From Carex sylvatica (taxonomy: Eukaryota > Streptophyta > Magnoliopsida > Poales > Cyperaceae), in NCBI GenBank assembly GCA_964058845.1, contig CAXKVR010000167.1, positions 183,501 to 247,500 on the forward strand: 64,000 nt of DNA. The letters are read 5' to 3'. How positions within the stretch are numbered: position 1 is the stretch's first letter; each line of letters opens with the position of its first letter. The translations under genes and the position numbers were made by a program. The notes beneath the pieces were generated by a model. That model ran no database searches. It worked only from the letters and a program-made list of their open reading frames with translations, and was not told where the DNA came from. Positions 25,235 through 37,633 of this stretch are shown here, piece by piece.

Positions 25235-25760
25235 ATTGGTTCGCAATTAGAGGTGCAAACGGATACAGATAATCCGTTCTGTATGGGCGGATAAGATTAT
25301 CTGAATTCGGATTAAACAAATACGGATAATTGTGGATACAAATACAAATATTTTTTGTATATGGTGAAATAATAGCAGATAAGGATACGATTAATTTCAT
25401 GAAGGTGAATATCTGTGTTCGTATTCGCAATTATCTAGATCCGAATTTGTTTCCAACCGGCTCCGACTTTACTACTCTTGATAGAAGTTGTTATATAATT
25501 ATCTCATATTCATTTCAATCTTAGTTGTGAGATAAATGATAATACGATATGATTTTCAATTTAATATATTTTTCATTGGTGATTAGGGCTGCAAACAAAT
25601 CAAACTGAATCGAACTTACCCTAGTCTGAGTTTGAGTTTGAATAAGATTCAAACTGAACTGGTTTGATTTATTTCAGAACAAACTAATTTTGAATCAAAT
25701 TAATTACGAACTATAATTTTTTCGAATCGAAGTCAATCGAATTACGAACTACAAATTTTT
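25235..25760. repeat. Degenerate dispersed repeats with GCAAACGGATACGGATAAT-like words
   Basis: GTGCAAACGGATACAGATAATC (positions 25252-25273) and a second block near 25587 (GGCTGCAAACAAATCAAAC) resemble low-complexity, self-complementary repeats common in plant genomes. A similar word starts at 41257. Confidence 0.4.
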
Positions 25761-27780
25761 TTGGTAGCCTTAGTTATACCGGTAGTTTATGCATTAGTTT
25801 TCTTTTCGCGGAACAAAATCCATACGATTTTCTTTTACCTTTCACAAATTTATGATAATGAATTATGGCCAGCTCAAGATTCTCTTTCCTTTTACGATGC
25901 TTGATTGATTAAAATCACAACATGAATCTAGTCAAATGAAACTTATTTCATTGTTAATTTGTTACGCTGCTGAAACATTTTTCTATTATAAGTTTTTTTT
26001 TACAAAAGTGCATGCCTGTAGCCTCAAGCAACGACCCAGCTGGTCAAAGGTCCGGTCTAAGGATAAACCATGTAATCTCAAGGACTTGCTAAGAATTAAA
26101 TTAGAACCATTGGTACAAATGATATGGTCATACCAAAATTTCGAACTTCAAAAATATTCATGATCTCTCCCTTGAACGATTCATTCACCCCATGATTGAT
26201 CTTATTATGCATCCCTTAGAATAATTACCTTGAACATTTTATCCCGCAAATATCCTTAAATTCAAGAGTGTCAATTTCTCCTTTGATTATAAATTGATCC
26301 ATTCCAATCAATAGGAATTCTAATGACATTTTTTTTTTTTTTTTCCTTCCCAATTGATTGGAGCAAAGTATGGCAACTAAGTGTATTAGTACATGTGACA
26401 ATATTTCAAAAATAAACAATGTACAAAAAATAAATTTTGAGAACTTTTGTCAAGCCTATTGGTAACCAGTCTTGTGTAGGCACTCGTATTCATTTTTCTA
26501 ACCTCCATCTTTTATTCTTTCTTTTTTTCTTGGTTTTCTGATTTTTTTATTTTTTTATTTTTCTGAAAATTTAAATTTGCAAGAATTAAATATTTTTTAT
26601 TTGTCACAAGTATCATGATTACACACAATTCCAAGTATTCACTCATAAAAGAAATTATCGCATAGTTTCACTAGAGGTCTATCCATAATAAATGGTTATT
26701 CTAAAACACTCTCCAACTTAGAAGACTTTGCAAAATAATTCACCCAAAAATATTTTTCTAAGGTTATCAATTTTTGAACTAAAAAAATATTCAATTCTGG
26801 AACTAAAAAAAATTACGATATTTAATAGATAAAAAAAAATATGAGATACATTTAGATGTTATTTGTTTGTTAACACAGACGTTCAGAAAATAGGCGTAGA
26901 GTTGTCAAATATTTAAATCAAAAGTATTGTTGTATAATACATTTAAAAATTCTGGTTAGACAGAAAATGGTGGAAGTTAAAATGATAAAAAAAAATAGTA
27001 AAAACTACATATAATTCATTACTGCATAGATTTTTTTTTTTTTTTTAAGAAAGCGCAAGTATAAAATTAGACACCATGTTTATCTCAAATAATTATGCTT
27101 TTTTACCCCTTTAAATAGATTTCATTGCTAACAAGTATTTATTGGTCTAACATATCAATCATGTCTATATAAATTGATTAAGCTAAGATTTGTGACAATG
27201 CTTGACCTAGAAGTGGTTTAGCATGGTAAGTACAGTGTCTATTTAATTATTTATCAATGAATATATTTCCAGACCTAATTCTAATTCGACAAAACTCCCA
27301 CAAAATATAACATCAAATAATTGGCCCATAAGGTACATCATTAGCAATAATGATGTTGATCTTGTATCCTCAGGGCATCAAATAATAACAGAAAAATAAA
27401 TCTAGTTTGAACATCACTGAGTATGGTACGGAGAATTAAACAAAAAGATATGTATCCAATTAAAAAAAAAAAAAAAAAAAAAAAACTTGTTAGAAACTAA
27501 TCCAAGGAATCATCCCTGTTCACCAATCATTATTGAAGAAAAACTATGCACCGGATGCCAATAGGTACCTCTTACCTTCTACCTAAAGGAGAATCAAATA
27601 ATCATACCGTACATTTCTGTTCATCATTTATTTCCCTTTTTCTTCTTTTGATTCTGTAATATTTTTCTTTGGGTAATAATGGTCAATTGTTAGGTTCATA
27701 AATTAATTTAGCTAAAATGACTGCTCTTCTGCGTTTTGTCTAACCCTACACGGCACTTTGTTATAATCTTCAATCTCACA
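25761..27780. other. Intergenic, nothing recognised
   Basis: AT-rich with several homopolymer runs (for example A-runs near 27461-27485). No supported gene. Confidence 0.5.
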
Positions 27781-27889
27781 TTATGTTGTGCAAAAATTAT
27801 GTATGATAGAATTGGTACATCAAATCAACGACTTGTCAGCTAGTCCAATCAAACTCGGACCCACCTGGACTCATCTGACCTGTCAGCTA

Positions 27890-28310
27890 GTCCAATCCGA
27901 TTGGTATCAGACACGATACGTATCCGATACGCTAGCTGGCGTATTCTTATTCAGTCGATGCGGTCATTGATACTCTATTGACACGTCTGGATACGGATGG
28001 ATACATGTGGATAGGGCTGTCAGCGCCCGCACTGTGAACCGCGACTATTTCCACTGCGCCAATTATTTTTTGTTGCTAGAAACTACCAACGAATATATTT
28101 AATGTATATTTGGATTACCCTGCATTTTTTATATTTAATTATAGTATTAAATTAATAATATTATGTATTATAATAAAAAATAATATATATAATAGACGTA
28201 GTATTCTTGATTTTTAAAAATTACCGTATCGCTATATTCATATCGTATCCGATACAATATCCGTATCGTATCTGATACGATATCCGTATCCATATCCATA
28301 TCCATGCAAC
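27890..28310. repeat. Low-order repeat of GTATCCGATAC words
   Basis: Two clusters, 27900-28015 and 28225-28305, of hexamer-like, self-complementary words (GATACGTATCCGATAC, ATATCCGTATCGTATC). The second cluster abuts the 3' end of the LINE remnant and reads through its reading frame as a GY repeat. Confidence 0.6.
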
Positions 28311-28311
28311 A

Positions 28312-30160
28312 TAAATCTAGATAAATCCAACCTGTTATGATAAAAAGCATCTACAAGTCTCATAAAATCAGCTTTAATATCTGTCCACAAGTGTTGGTAA
28401 AACAAAAAAGAAAATCCATATGGCCCCGGTGCCTTGGATGGATTACAAGAAAATATTGTCCTAGTTATTTCCTCTATAGAAAAAGGCTTTTCCAAAGCCT
28501 CTCTCTGAGTCACACTCAATTTCCTAGAATCATCCCATAAATGAGACTGGACAGTAACCAGCCTAGAAGTAGAGGTCCCTAATAAAGATTTAAAAAAATT
28601 CATCACATGAACCTTAATAACAGTCATATCCTGTACCAATACCCCAGCAATTAACAAAGAAAAAAGAGTTTTTTTTTCCCTCCTAATAGAAGCTGGAATA
28701 TGAAAAAACTTAGTATTAACATCATCCTCTAAAAATCATTTAATTTTAGTCCTGTCCTGCCAATAAGCCTTCTCATCCTTAAAAATTTGTTTTAGCTGCA
28801 GCTGACACTCATGCCACTGCTGCTGATCAGTATCCTCTAGATTATCCAATTCAACTAAAATTTTTCAAATCTATCTAATTTATGCATCAAAACCTTTTTA
28901 TGTTTTCGTTGTTCAGTTTAAAATTATTATTCCAACCTCGTAACTTTTGACGTAAAAACTGCAGCTTTAACCTCCAACAATTACCTAAATTCCCTTGTAA
29001 TTCAAAAAAAATACCACCATGAAATAAATAATTCAGAAAAACCTTCTTGACTAATCTAGAAATGACACTGCATTTGTATTTAAAATAATTGGGTTATGAT
29101 CAGATTGTATCTAGGTAAGGAATAAACTCAAGAATTTTGAAAATGGGAATCCCAAATGTTGTACAAAAAAAATGTCTAACAATTAGTGTTTTAAAATGCA
29201 ATTTTATTTATGCATACGGAAGGTCACTTTATACTGCATATGCGAATTTGTATGCAGAAGTACATATGCGTTTTACTATGCTTTGTTAAAGAATTATAAA
29301 TAAAATAAAACTAATTTATATCTAAAAATTTTTTTGGTCTAGTGGTTTGTGCTCTTTACCATATTATAAATGTTATAGATTATAATTTTCTCCACTGAAA
29401 AATAACTTTTAGGTTTTTTTCAAGTCCGCATAGACCATATATGTACCTGTATATTCAAAACCGCATGAACTTGACTGCATGAGATTCTGTATGCAGAAAA
29501 CCACTACATAAACATATGCGGTCCATGCGCCCGTATTTTAAAACACTGTAACAATGCATATGAATTAGAAAAATTTGACCTAGACCATGTAAACTTTTGA
29601 TCACCTAATACGAATTCCATTATTTCAAGATCAGAAATGCAATTGGTAAACCTATTACTTAAAAGCATAATTATAAGTATTACCAATCTTTTCTATCCTT
29701 CTTCTAATCAAATTAAAATCACCACACGACAACACACTCTAGGACCTAAAGAACAAATCTCTCTTATTTCATTTAGAAAAGCACCTCACAAATTAGCCAC
29801 TGTAGGATCATAAACAACAGAAAATAACCACTTAAAAGAATCTGATTTCGTTTTCAACAAACAAGACACTGAGACATCCTTAATCCACACATTTAAAACA
29901 TCAAACTTATCGTCATTGATACCAACTAAAATCCCCCCTGCTCTACCAATGGAAGGCTTAAAATGCCAAGAATTAATTGTACTACTAAGATTGGAAAAGA
30001 ACCTATATGAAAAATCTGCCCTCTTGGTTTCTTGTATAGTTGTATCCCTAAAATATCAATTTTATTATCAAAAGATAAGATCCTTTAGAATACGTTTTGC
30101 TGAAAGGTTACCTAACCCTCAAATATTCCAACTTAAAATTTTACTCATTAGGAAACGATG
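28312..30160 (-). mobile_element. Degenerate L1-type LINE (endonuclease and partial reverse transcriptase)
   Basis: On the minus strand, ORF2 begins near 30149 with MSKILSWNI then a TGA, followed by GLGNLSAKR: the start of the apurinic endonuclease of plant L1-type LINEs. Further stops and frame breaks follow. Near 28760 comes YWQDRTKIK then a stop and FLEDDVNTKFFH, the linker before the polymerase. At 28657-28318 an open stretch carries NPSKAPGPYGFSFLFYQHLW, where the usual PGPDG has Y for D. The catalytic palm and everything downstream are missing. About half of ORF2 is gone, so the copy is dead. An internal MITE sits at 29186-29549. Confidence 0.85.
29186..29549. mobile_element. MITE nested in the LINE
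   Basis: About 364 bp with ends GTGTTTTAAAATGC and TATTTTAAAACACTGT in inverted orientation. Flanking words AACAAT lie on both sides. It interrupts endonuclease-derived sequence and therefore inserted after the LINE. Confidence 0.75.
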
Positions 30161-30166
30161 TAAACC

Positions 30167-30499
30167 CTAAGAGTTCTCCAACATTACTCGAGAGCTGATA
30201 TCTACTGCATCAGCTCCTCCCAATTCCTTGTGTTGTTCTAACAAATCTGCCATAACACACTCAAAACAATCTTTATGCAACCCACGCAAATAATTAATGA
30301 CAATCAATTTGCCATCATAGCAAGACCCTAAAGCAAACCCAGCTACCTCAAACAATTTAATAAGCTCATCATCTGTGAATTCAATGAACGGGAAATCCTG
30401 TAAAAATTGCAATTTACCTGGCCCAGCAGATGGCTGACGACCACCTTCCAAATAAACAAATATTGTACATTCCCAAGGAAATAAAAAATAAAAATTCAA
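30167..30499 (-). pseudogene. Possible LINE ORF1 C-terminal remnant
   Basis: An open frame of up to 110 codons ending 18 bp before the LINE ORF2 start, same strand. Residues such as FIEFTDDELIKLFEVAGF are not ones I recognise as a domain. Position just upstream of ORF2 suggests LINE ORF1. The alternative is unrelated 3' flank of the RCC2-like gene, which ends only 156 bp away. Confidence 0.4.
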
Positions 30500-30654
30500 A
30501 CATTGATCTTTCCCACAATTGAAGGATAGGAGTTTTTAAATATAGAATAATTAGAAAATTTCAATCTTTCCTCTTTTTGTCACAACTAAATTAATCCAAA
30601 AATATCAGCCTAATTAGCAACACAAATTAAAATCATATCAATCACCTCAACTAA

Positions 30655-33600
30655 TCACCTAGCCTTACCCTTCTTACTAGGCTTGCCTTTGGTTGATGCA
30701 CTTGTAGTAGTGCTGTCACTCTTCTTTGGCCGACCCCGTCCCCTGCCCTGTGGTTTGGCTTGTGGGGAAGTTGGCTTTCCTGAATTGCGGCCACGGCCTC
30801 GGCCTCTTTGACCAGCCTTGCCACCTCGTTTTCCTTTCCCAGCATCTCCATTTGCAACATCTTCTTCACCATCCTCTTCTTCGCCTTCATCTTCATCATC
30901 AGTCCCGGAATCAGATTCATCCTTGCTTTGCTTCCGCTTACCAGAAGCAGAGTTACGGCTGCTTGACTGTCCTTTCTTTTTAGGTGCGTTATCCTCATTG
31001 TCTTTAATTTCTAATTCAGCAAAAATAAATAGACAAGTTACAAATAATCAAAACAAAAACAGGCAAAAAGAATAGTAAATAAAGCAATAGACAGAAAATA
31101 TAAGAACAAGTTTTTTCCTCCAGCTGAAAATGTATATCATTTGATAGAACAAAGGGACTCCGTTCACAAAAATGAACTACAAGCAAATTAATTTGGAACA
31201 TGCATCACTAAAAAATATTTCAAAGATTGTTTGAATAACAACAAACCAGCACTGTTGGTACGAGTATGATGACGACAACAGCAGTATTATTAGCAGTGAG
31301 CCTAGTGATGAACACAGGCAAGATCAACAATGGGTCTGTTTTGCACCCGAATAGGGACAGAATTGAGAATCGTGATGCCTCAAATATTGAATTGGGCCAA
31401 TACCACTTCACGGAACCTACTCCAGAGTTTCAAACACTCCCCGTCCCAAAATATGGAACTTCTCTCCCCCCTGGTGAAATAGGGGAGGGCTTAAGTTCAA
31501 AAGGAGGGTTTTCACTGGAGAAATTCCAACTTGATTCCCCACTTCCATTCAATTCTAACCATGTTCGGAAGTTGTTCCGAAACAATTTCACCTTTTATCC
31601 ACCATTCCATCATTACCGAACAGGCCAAATAGTTATAATAATTTGTCAAAACAAGTAGAAATATACCTTCAGATAAAGGAGCACCATCATACACCTCCAG
31701 CTGAAAATTATCAAATAATGAAGATTTAACTAACATAGACTTCCACCCATTAAAAGGTACGCATAACAAAAATATAAGAAAATAGAGATCAGATCATGTA
31801 GCAGACCTGATCTAGCCGATCACTGACATTAGCTCTATCTATCACGATCAGAGACATACCGGCCCCACAACCAACACTACAGTCATAAAAATCATCAGAG
31901 TCGGTCAAAATATCAAATAATTTTAAGGAACATGACAACTGCTACAAAAATCTTTGCAAAATGAAAAAATAATATTTACCTCAAGACATGCATTCCTTCT
32001 AGGAGATCAACCTTCTTTGGATTTGCAGAAGACCTATGCAGAAGTTATCAAAACATCATAAAATAGAAGGATTTTGATGATCTTATATTGTTTCTGAGTT
32101 GAGTGAACTTACTTCTGGCCTAGGGGACCATAGCCAAGCTCGCCATGTTGTGCAAAGCCCCAGCTAATGCATGAATCATCTGCCCCGACTACATGGTGCA
32201 TGTTGCCAGATGCCATGCACCTTATGTTCCAGCCACTGTGTTCTCAAAAATTACAAATTCCATCAGAACTACATGTAGATGTAGAGAATAACTTAATGTA
32301 TGCATTTAGTTAACTAGACAATAAGAAGCAGAAAAAGACCTTAGATCCATGAGGGGCTTAGGATACATCCAATCATCTCCAGTGTTCTTCAATTTACCCC
32401 ACATGTACAACTGCCCTCCCCCTTTTATGTACAAATAAAAAGAAACATACTTAAAGACAGAATTTCATGTAAATACAATATTCAAAGCAAAGTAAAGCAA
32501 CTTAGAGACAACGATACTAATGGTGCAGCTTGGTAGCCAACAGATACCATGTTGCTACTTGTGAATACCATACAATATAGTAGTAGCCTGTACCAATTCA
32601 ATTAAATTGATCTTAAAAGAAAAAAAAAGCCCCACCTACTTTGCAACTTCTATGATGTCTTGGTTGGTTTAGTAGTTGGTAGAGGGTGTGGTGGGTTCAT
32701 AGAGGAAGGCATAATCAGGAATTAATTGCACTATCAATTGTTCATTTAGGGCATACACACCAAAAAGTAAAGATATCAAGATGACTACCAGCAGTACAAG
32801 CACAATTCGAGGCACCAGCTGAAATGATAGCATTAGAAGGAAGCACATTATGCTTCTGGAAGACTTCAACCAGCCGTGGGACCCATTCATCCTTTTGCTC
32901 TCTGTGACCCAATCTATTATTATTCCAATCTAAAAATTTAGTTTAAGTGTATCTTGATAATAACTACAAGTGAAAATTATGCAACTAAAACTGACAACAA
33001 ATTCCATACCTTCCATATCCACCATTTCCCCATCTGCATCAAATCAGTACAAGTAGTTAGTAAAACCAAATATTAAATAAATCCCAACAAAATTACAATG
33101 AAGAATGGATAAAGATTAATAATGAGTGCACACACGTGTAAACAAAGCCACTGGAATCGACAGCAACTGAAAAAGAACAATCCCAATTAGCTCATTATTA
33201 TTTCAAAAACACAATTTTTATGAAGATAAATGGAACCAGAAAGAAATGAACCTGTATGGTTTGTTCCACATGCAACTTTTACAACCTTTTTCTCAGAAAA
33301 TGCAACTATAGGTCGTGGTCTAGGCTGAGCCTCATAAGCTAGCCTCACTGACGAATCTTTCATGTTATACTACAATTTCCATGAAACAAACATTAATATA
33401 ATGGGGAAAGACACACACATGGAGAGAGGGTAAGGAGGGAGGCAAAGAGGAAAGTCAGACCTCATTGTCAGTGCCATGTCCAAGTTGCCCAAATTGTGGA
33501 AGTCCTGCCGTACTGATAAATTTTAACAAAAATTATTTTACTTGAGAATAACATTTTCTTTTTTCTGCCATGTCTACACCTGCACCAACTACAGAACAGG

Positions 33601-36004
33601 CCGGTGACATGTAATGCACACAAACCAAAAACATAGAAGCGAGATTTGACAGCTAAAAACAGTATCCTTTGACAGAGCAAACTTTGAATGGAGCACATAC
33701 AGTATGGAGGAACCTTCAACTGATGTCAGCCAGACCGTAAATTCAGAACCACATGCCACATGAGTGGCATTGGAAACCAAACATAGAACTGGAGATGCCT
33801 CAATTTCTGCACAATATTAAGTTTGTCAAATTCACTCAAATATTATTTCTTTCTTTGTGCATGAGCATGTGATCAATATGATCAAATGGAGGTGCCAGAA
33901 ATGGAAGTTATAATAGAGGCACACTGACCGTTCCTTGAAGAACCAGTACCAAGCTGGCCGTTCTTGTTGTGGCCGAAAGCCAAGGATTTGCCTTCATCAG
34001 TTACAACGACAGTGTGGTTTCTTCCAACACTTGCTGAAACAATTTTGTAACTGTTCCAGAGATGAGACAATTTTGTGATAAACCATACAATAGCACTAGT
34101 TATTGTCTACATGCACGTAAAATAGTATAGATTGTTGATCCTTCTGGTTTTTATAAGCCATATCAAATTTACATATATGCTACCTAAACATTATATTCCC
34201 TTTGGAGATGTCATGACACTGCTGAATCTAACGGAAGGAAATCCAGTTTCCCTCCAGGAACTTTTCCTCATCCAAGCTAAAATATCAAATCCTTTGTAAG
34301 AAAGCCATATAACATAAAGAAAAGTTGACCCAACAAAAATAAGCTATGACAATTGTAAAGTACATAGTGAGCAAAATAAGGATGCTTTAGCAATCGACTT
34401 GTACTGAATCTTTTGCAAAATAGAATATACTAATTCCAAAAATAAAACACAGTGTAGATCTTACAAAAATAAGTGGAAATTACAGTAAAAACCATCAATA
34501 TCACATTGCATATATCTTACAAAATAAGAAACATTTGAACTTCAAAACTAAATTTGAACAAAAAATTTTAAAAAGGTCAAAAGGTGAGACAAATTTGGTA
34601 AAAAATTGAAGGTGCATGCTTTCTCTGTCTTATATTGGTTGAGGATATCTTGCGGCAGAACTTGTATGTTGTTCAGCTTTATATCAAATTAACCATTTTT
34701 CTCGCTAACATGAGCTTTTTCCAAATAAAGAAAATTGTGTTCTGCTGAATTATTCCCAAACACCAATTCTTTTACCATGTCCACAGCAAGAGTACATTTA
34801 GGAGTCTGGCTACTATGACATCAGTGTTATTTCAGCCGTAGTGACACTGACTCCAAAATCCAACAAATAGGCTTCAAACAACGGATCCAAACCGATCTAA
34901 CTTATGAGTGATGCATTTACATGCAAAATTTATAAATTTTCGAATTCATTTAGTACGAAGTCGAGAGGTTAAAAAATAATGAAAAATGAATGCATTAAAA
35001 TTAACTTAAAAATCTTCTTTTCTGACCGCTTGACTTCATATGAAATGAATTCATAAATTTTGCATGTAAATGCATCACTCATAAGTAAGATTGGTTTTGA
35101 CGGTTTGGATTCATTATGAAGCCTGTTTGATGAATTTTGGAGCAGTGTCACTACGGATGAAATAACACTGATGGCTACATAATACCAGACTCTACATTAA
35201 GAGAAAAGCTGTTAAAACATTAAATGTTTTAAGAGGTATATGTGTTAAATGCACAATCCTTTTTTCCCTCATTTTCCAGCTGTTATATTGACATCTGTCT
35301 TGTACAGAGGAGGGGAGGGGGAGGAGAGAGAAAGATAGAGTTATCTAACTTGGATAGAGATTCAACAACTGTTGGCAAATAGCGTAGAACAGTGTCCCCA
35401 TGCCCAAGTTGCCCCTTCTGAAAAATTGTAAAACTACATTACATATACCAGAAAAAAATTATGTTTTGAAATCACCGTTTAGTAACATCGCATAGAAAAA
35501 TTCACTATGAAACAGAGAAGCTTTGCAACTTAACAAGCTACCTCCGCAGATCAAAATACACTTCGCCTATTACAAGCTAACACTTGCAAACTGAATGAAT
35601 TGTCTAAATGAGAAATTATACCTCGTTTCTCCCCCAAGTGTAGCAACGACCTTCTACATCTAAAGCCACACAATGGCATGAAGCTACAAAACAAACATTT
35701 AACAACAAATTTAGTCATAGAGTCTTAAATTTCTGGTGCATTTTCACTGAAACAAAAGATTGCACTAAAACAAAATGCACTTGCCACATCCAGACGCAAC
35801 AAACCGGATATCAACCCCTACGAGAGGTCTGAGCCTAGTCGGAGAAACGAGATTCCCATTCGAGCCGCCGGGAACACCCTTGCGACCGATCATGTCGAAC
35901 TGAGTCGCGCCACAGTACACCAGCTCTCCACCTGACGCAGCCGCGCCATCGCTCTTGGCTACTTCCTCTCCTTCAAGCTTCTTCTCCAACTCCGCGCTCG
36001 CCAT
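30655..36004 (-). CDS. RCC1-repeat protein, RCC2-like (At3g02300 type), with acidic AT-hook tail
   Basis: Sixteen exons: 35785-36004, 35622-35683, 35350-35417, 33929-34050, 33701-33806, 33461-33512, 33252-33369, 33136-33166, 33010-33033, 32789-32913, 32340-32421, 32113-32235, 31980-32033, 31807-31876, 31667-31700, 30655-31010. Every junction is in phase, giving 548 aa. Fifteen introns are recognised by AG acceptors; intron 1 has a GC donor, the rest GT. Residues about 30-425 form the RCC1 beta-propeller, with repeat signatures such as GRNEKGQLGHGD, FGHNKNGQLGTG, PQFGQLGHGTDNE, WGNGGYGRLGH and AQHGELGYGP. Family members act as chromatin-linked or GTPase-linked scaffolds; the exact role of this plant clade is not established from sequence. 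The last exon (from residue 431) is an acidic stretch followed by RGRGRGR and GRGRGRPKK (AT-hook-like, about residue 519) and a Lys-rich end, suggesting nuclear location and DNA binding. Confidence 0.92.
31011..31666. other. RCC2-like intron 15 containing a GC-richer block
   Basis: 31300-31640 is GC-richer than the other introns and holds a 130-codon frame on the opposite strand (31266-31658) with no family features. It may be an inserted transposon fragment. The word CCTCCAGCTGAAAAT occurs at 31117 and again at 31694, where it covers the exon 15 acceptor: a microduplication of that splice site. Confidence 0.4.
34080..34792. other. Rest of RCC2-like intron 3 upstream part
   Basis: Long intron sequence (intron spans 34051-35349). 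Outside the MITE I see no exon or element. Confidence 0.5.
34802..35192. mobile_element. Fold-back MITE in RCC2-like intron 3 (Mutator-type)
   Basis: 391 bp with ends GAGTCTGGCTACTATGACATC and the mirror of GATGGCTACATAATACCAGAC. The arms continue inward over about 55 bp (ATCAGTGTTATTTCAGCCGTA and mirror). Flanks TACATTTAG (34793) and TACATTAAG (35193) are a 9 bp duplication with one change. It shares interior words with 23225-23515. Confidence 0.88.
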
Positions 36005-36584
36005 TTTTTTTTTTTTTGGAGAAACTAGGGTTTTATGCGACCTCGAATTTGGTTGGACAAAAGAATTGAAATAAAGGGGGAGCGGAGCGAGAGCCAAGAG
36101 AGGGACTTGTGTTTTACTGTATATATGTAACGGGTTCGGAGTCGTAAGAAGAACCTTTTGGCACTGGCGGGAGGTTTTTATCTGCTCCTCTCCAATTTTA
36201 AAAACTGGAGAGCACCTTATTCCTCTATCCGCATTCCGCAAACCGCAATTGCAATCCAGGCAGTGGTAAGATGAATTCATATCACCAAAGGTAACATAAT
36301 ATTTATGTTTGGATCCGGACCATTCGATCAGAATACGCATGAATATTAAAGGTTCCATCTCGGACCGGAATCTGATCGGACGGTTTATATTTAAAGATAA
36401 TTATTCCGTTACCTAGGAGAATATAGACCCGTAGTAGGATAGCTTTGATGTCTGAGCAGCTCCTCTTTTCACGCATGAGTTCTACTAAACATTCACTCAC
36501 CGCTTAGGGTGACCCTTGATCGCCTTTATTGAAGACTTCTTTCTCGTTTCTTTTTGAGTCACAAGTTACGAGCAACGAGCCCCG
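36005..36584 (-). promoter_or_regulatory. 5' leader and promoter region of the RCC2-like gene
   Basis: Sequence upstream of the ATG at 36002-36004. A T-rich run on the plus strand (A-rich on the sense strand) touches the start codon, then a GC-richer leader to about 36130. No convincing TATA box; short hairpin word GGAGAGCACC near 36208. Core elements cannot be fixed by eye. Confidence 0.4.
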
Positions 36585-36594
36585 CGTTACCCAC

Positions 36595-36811
36595 GAATCG
36601 TATCCTCTGCATTAACTCAAAAGGGAATCTTTTGAGTTAATGAACCCTGATCATCCTATGTGCCTTAAAATTCGTGTAGACTAGATCCGCACTAATATTA
36701 AAGAGCCCCTAAATCATAGCAGAGATCGGATTGGCTCCGTTTAAAATCAGACGGTTGAGATTCATTAACTCAAAAGATTCCTTTCTGAGTTAATGCAGAG
36801 GATACGCATTC
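36595..36811. mobile_element. MITE family G (Mutator-type, 10 bp duplication), end-related to family B
   Basis: 217 bp, inverted arms of about 46 bp starting CGTATCCTCTGCATTAACTC; mirror GAGTTAATGCAGAGGATACG at the right end. Exact CGTTACCCAC repeats flank it (36585-36594 and 36812-36821, sharing the boundary base). The first 12 bases of the arm (CGTATCCTCTG) match family B termini. Confidence 0.92.
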
Positions 36812-36821
36812 CGTTACCCAC

Positions 36822-37630
36822 TCACAGACACAATAGGTAACCATTATAGGGATACCAATTTAATTTTCAATTGTTTTCACGAGTAACAAGTTGCACTTAA
36901 ACCTGCCCGACAATTTGACAAATGATCTATTGTAAAGGTGGACACCTTGTGACGGGTTAATGATGACTCGTACTCACACTTCGTATTACAAATTAATTCC
37001 GAATAAGTTAGGGAAAAAAAATCATATTCGAACTGATAAGAAAAAAAATTATATTAGGTGGGCTTGAATGTCTGAAGTTAAAAAATTAATTAAGCCCAAT
37101 AGTTATCTGATGTAATTAAAAAAGTATAAAACTAAGGGAGGCTCTTTCATTTTAGGAATAACTAAATTTCAGAAAATTAAGGCCTTTTCGGAAGCAACTT
37201 TAAAAGAGGCTCGTCTGATAAATCAAGAAACTATGTTAAGTTTTAATTAATTGGGGTCTCCTTTGAGCTACATTTCATATAAATAAAAAATAAAAATAAA
37301 TTATTCAAGTTAAAGAATTAATTTTTAATTTAGTGAAAAAAAATAATGTTCTTTGAGTTGGATATCATAAATTAAAAATTCAAATGAAGAAATTTTTATG
37401 TTGCAATAACATAAATATGAATCTAAAAGCAGAGACCGTCTCTGTTTCAAAAAAGTCATTCATGCTAATTTAAAATCATAAATTATTCTATGTGCAAGTA
37501 AGTTTGCCGGAATGTATTTGCTGTATTTTTCACGTGTCTATTATATTTTAATTATTTGGTGCCTCATCCGAGAAATTAAATTCATCAAAAAAAAATTGCA
37601 TAATCTTCTAAGTTTATCAATACTTATTCT
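36822..37630. other. Intergenic, nothing recognised
   Basis: No supported gene or repeat. Confidence 0.5.
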
Positions 37631-37633
37631 CTA

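Noticed and set aside
30651..30998. 115-codon minus-strand frame
   Set aside because: It is a shifted reading of the true last exon of the RCC2-like gene, whose correct frame gives the RGRGR tail and ends at 30655.
31266..31658. 130-codon plus-strand frame
   Set aside because: It lies within intron 15 of the opposite-strand gene, has no domain, and its composition follows an inserted repeat-like block.
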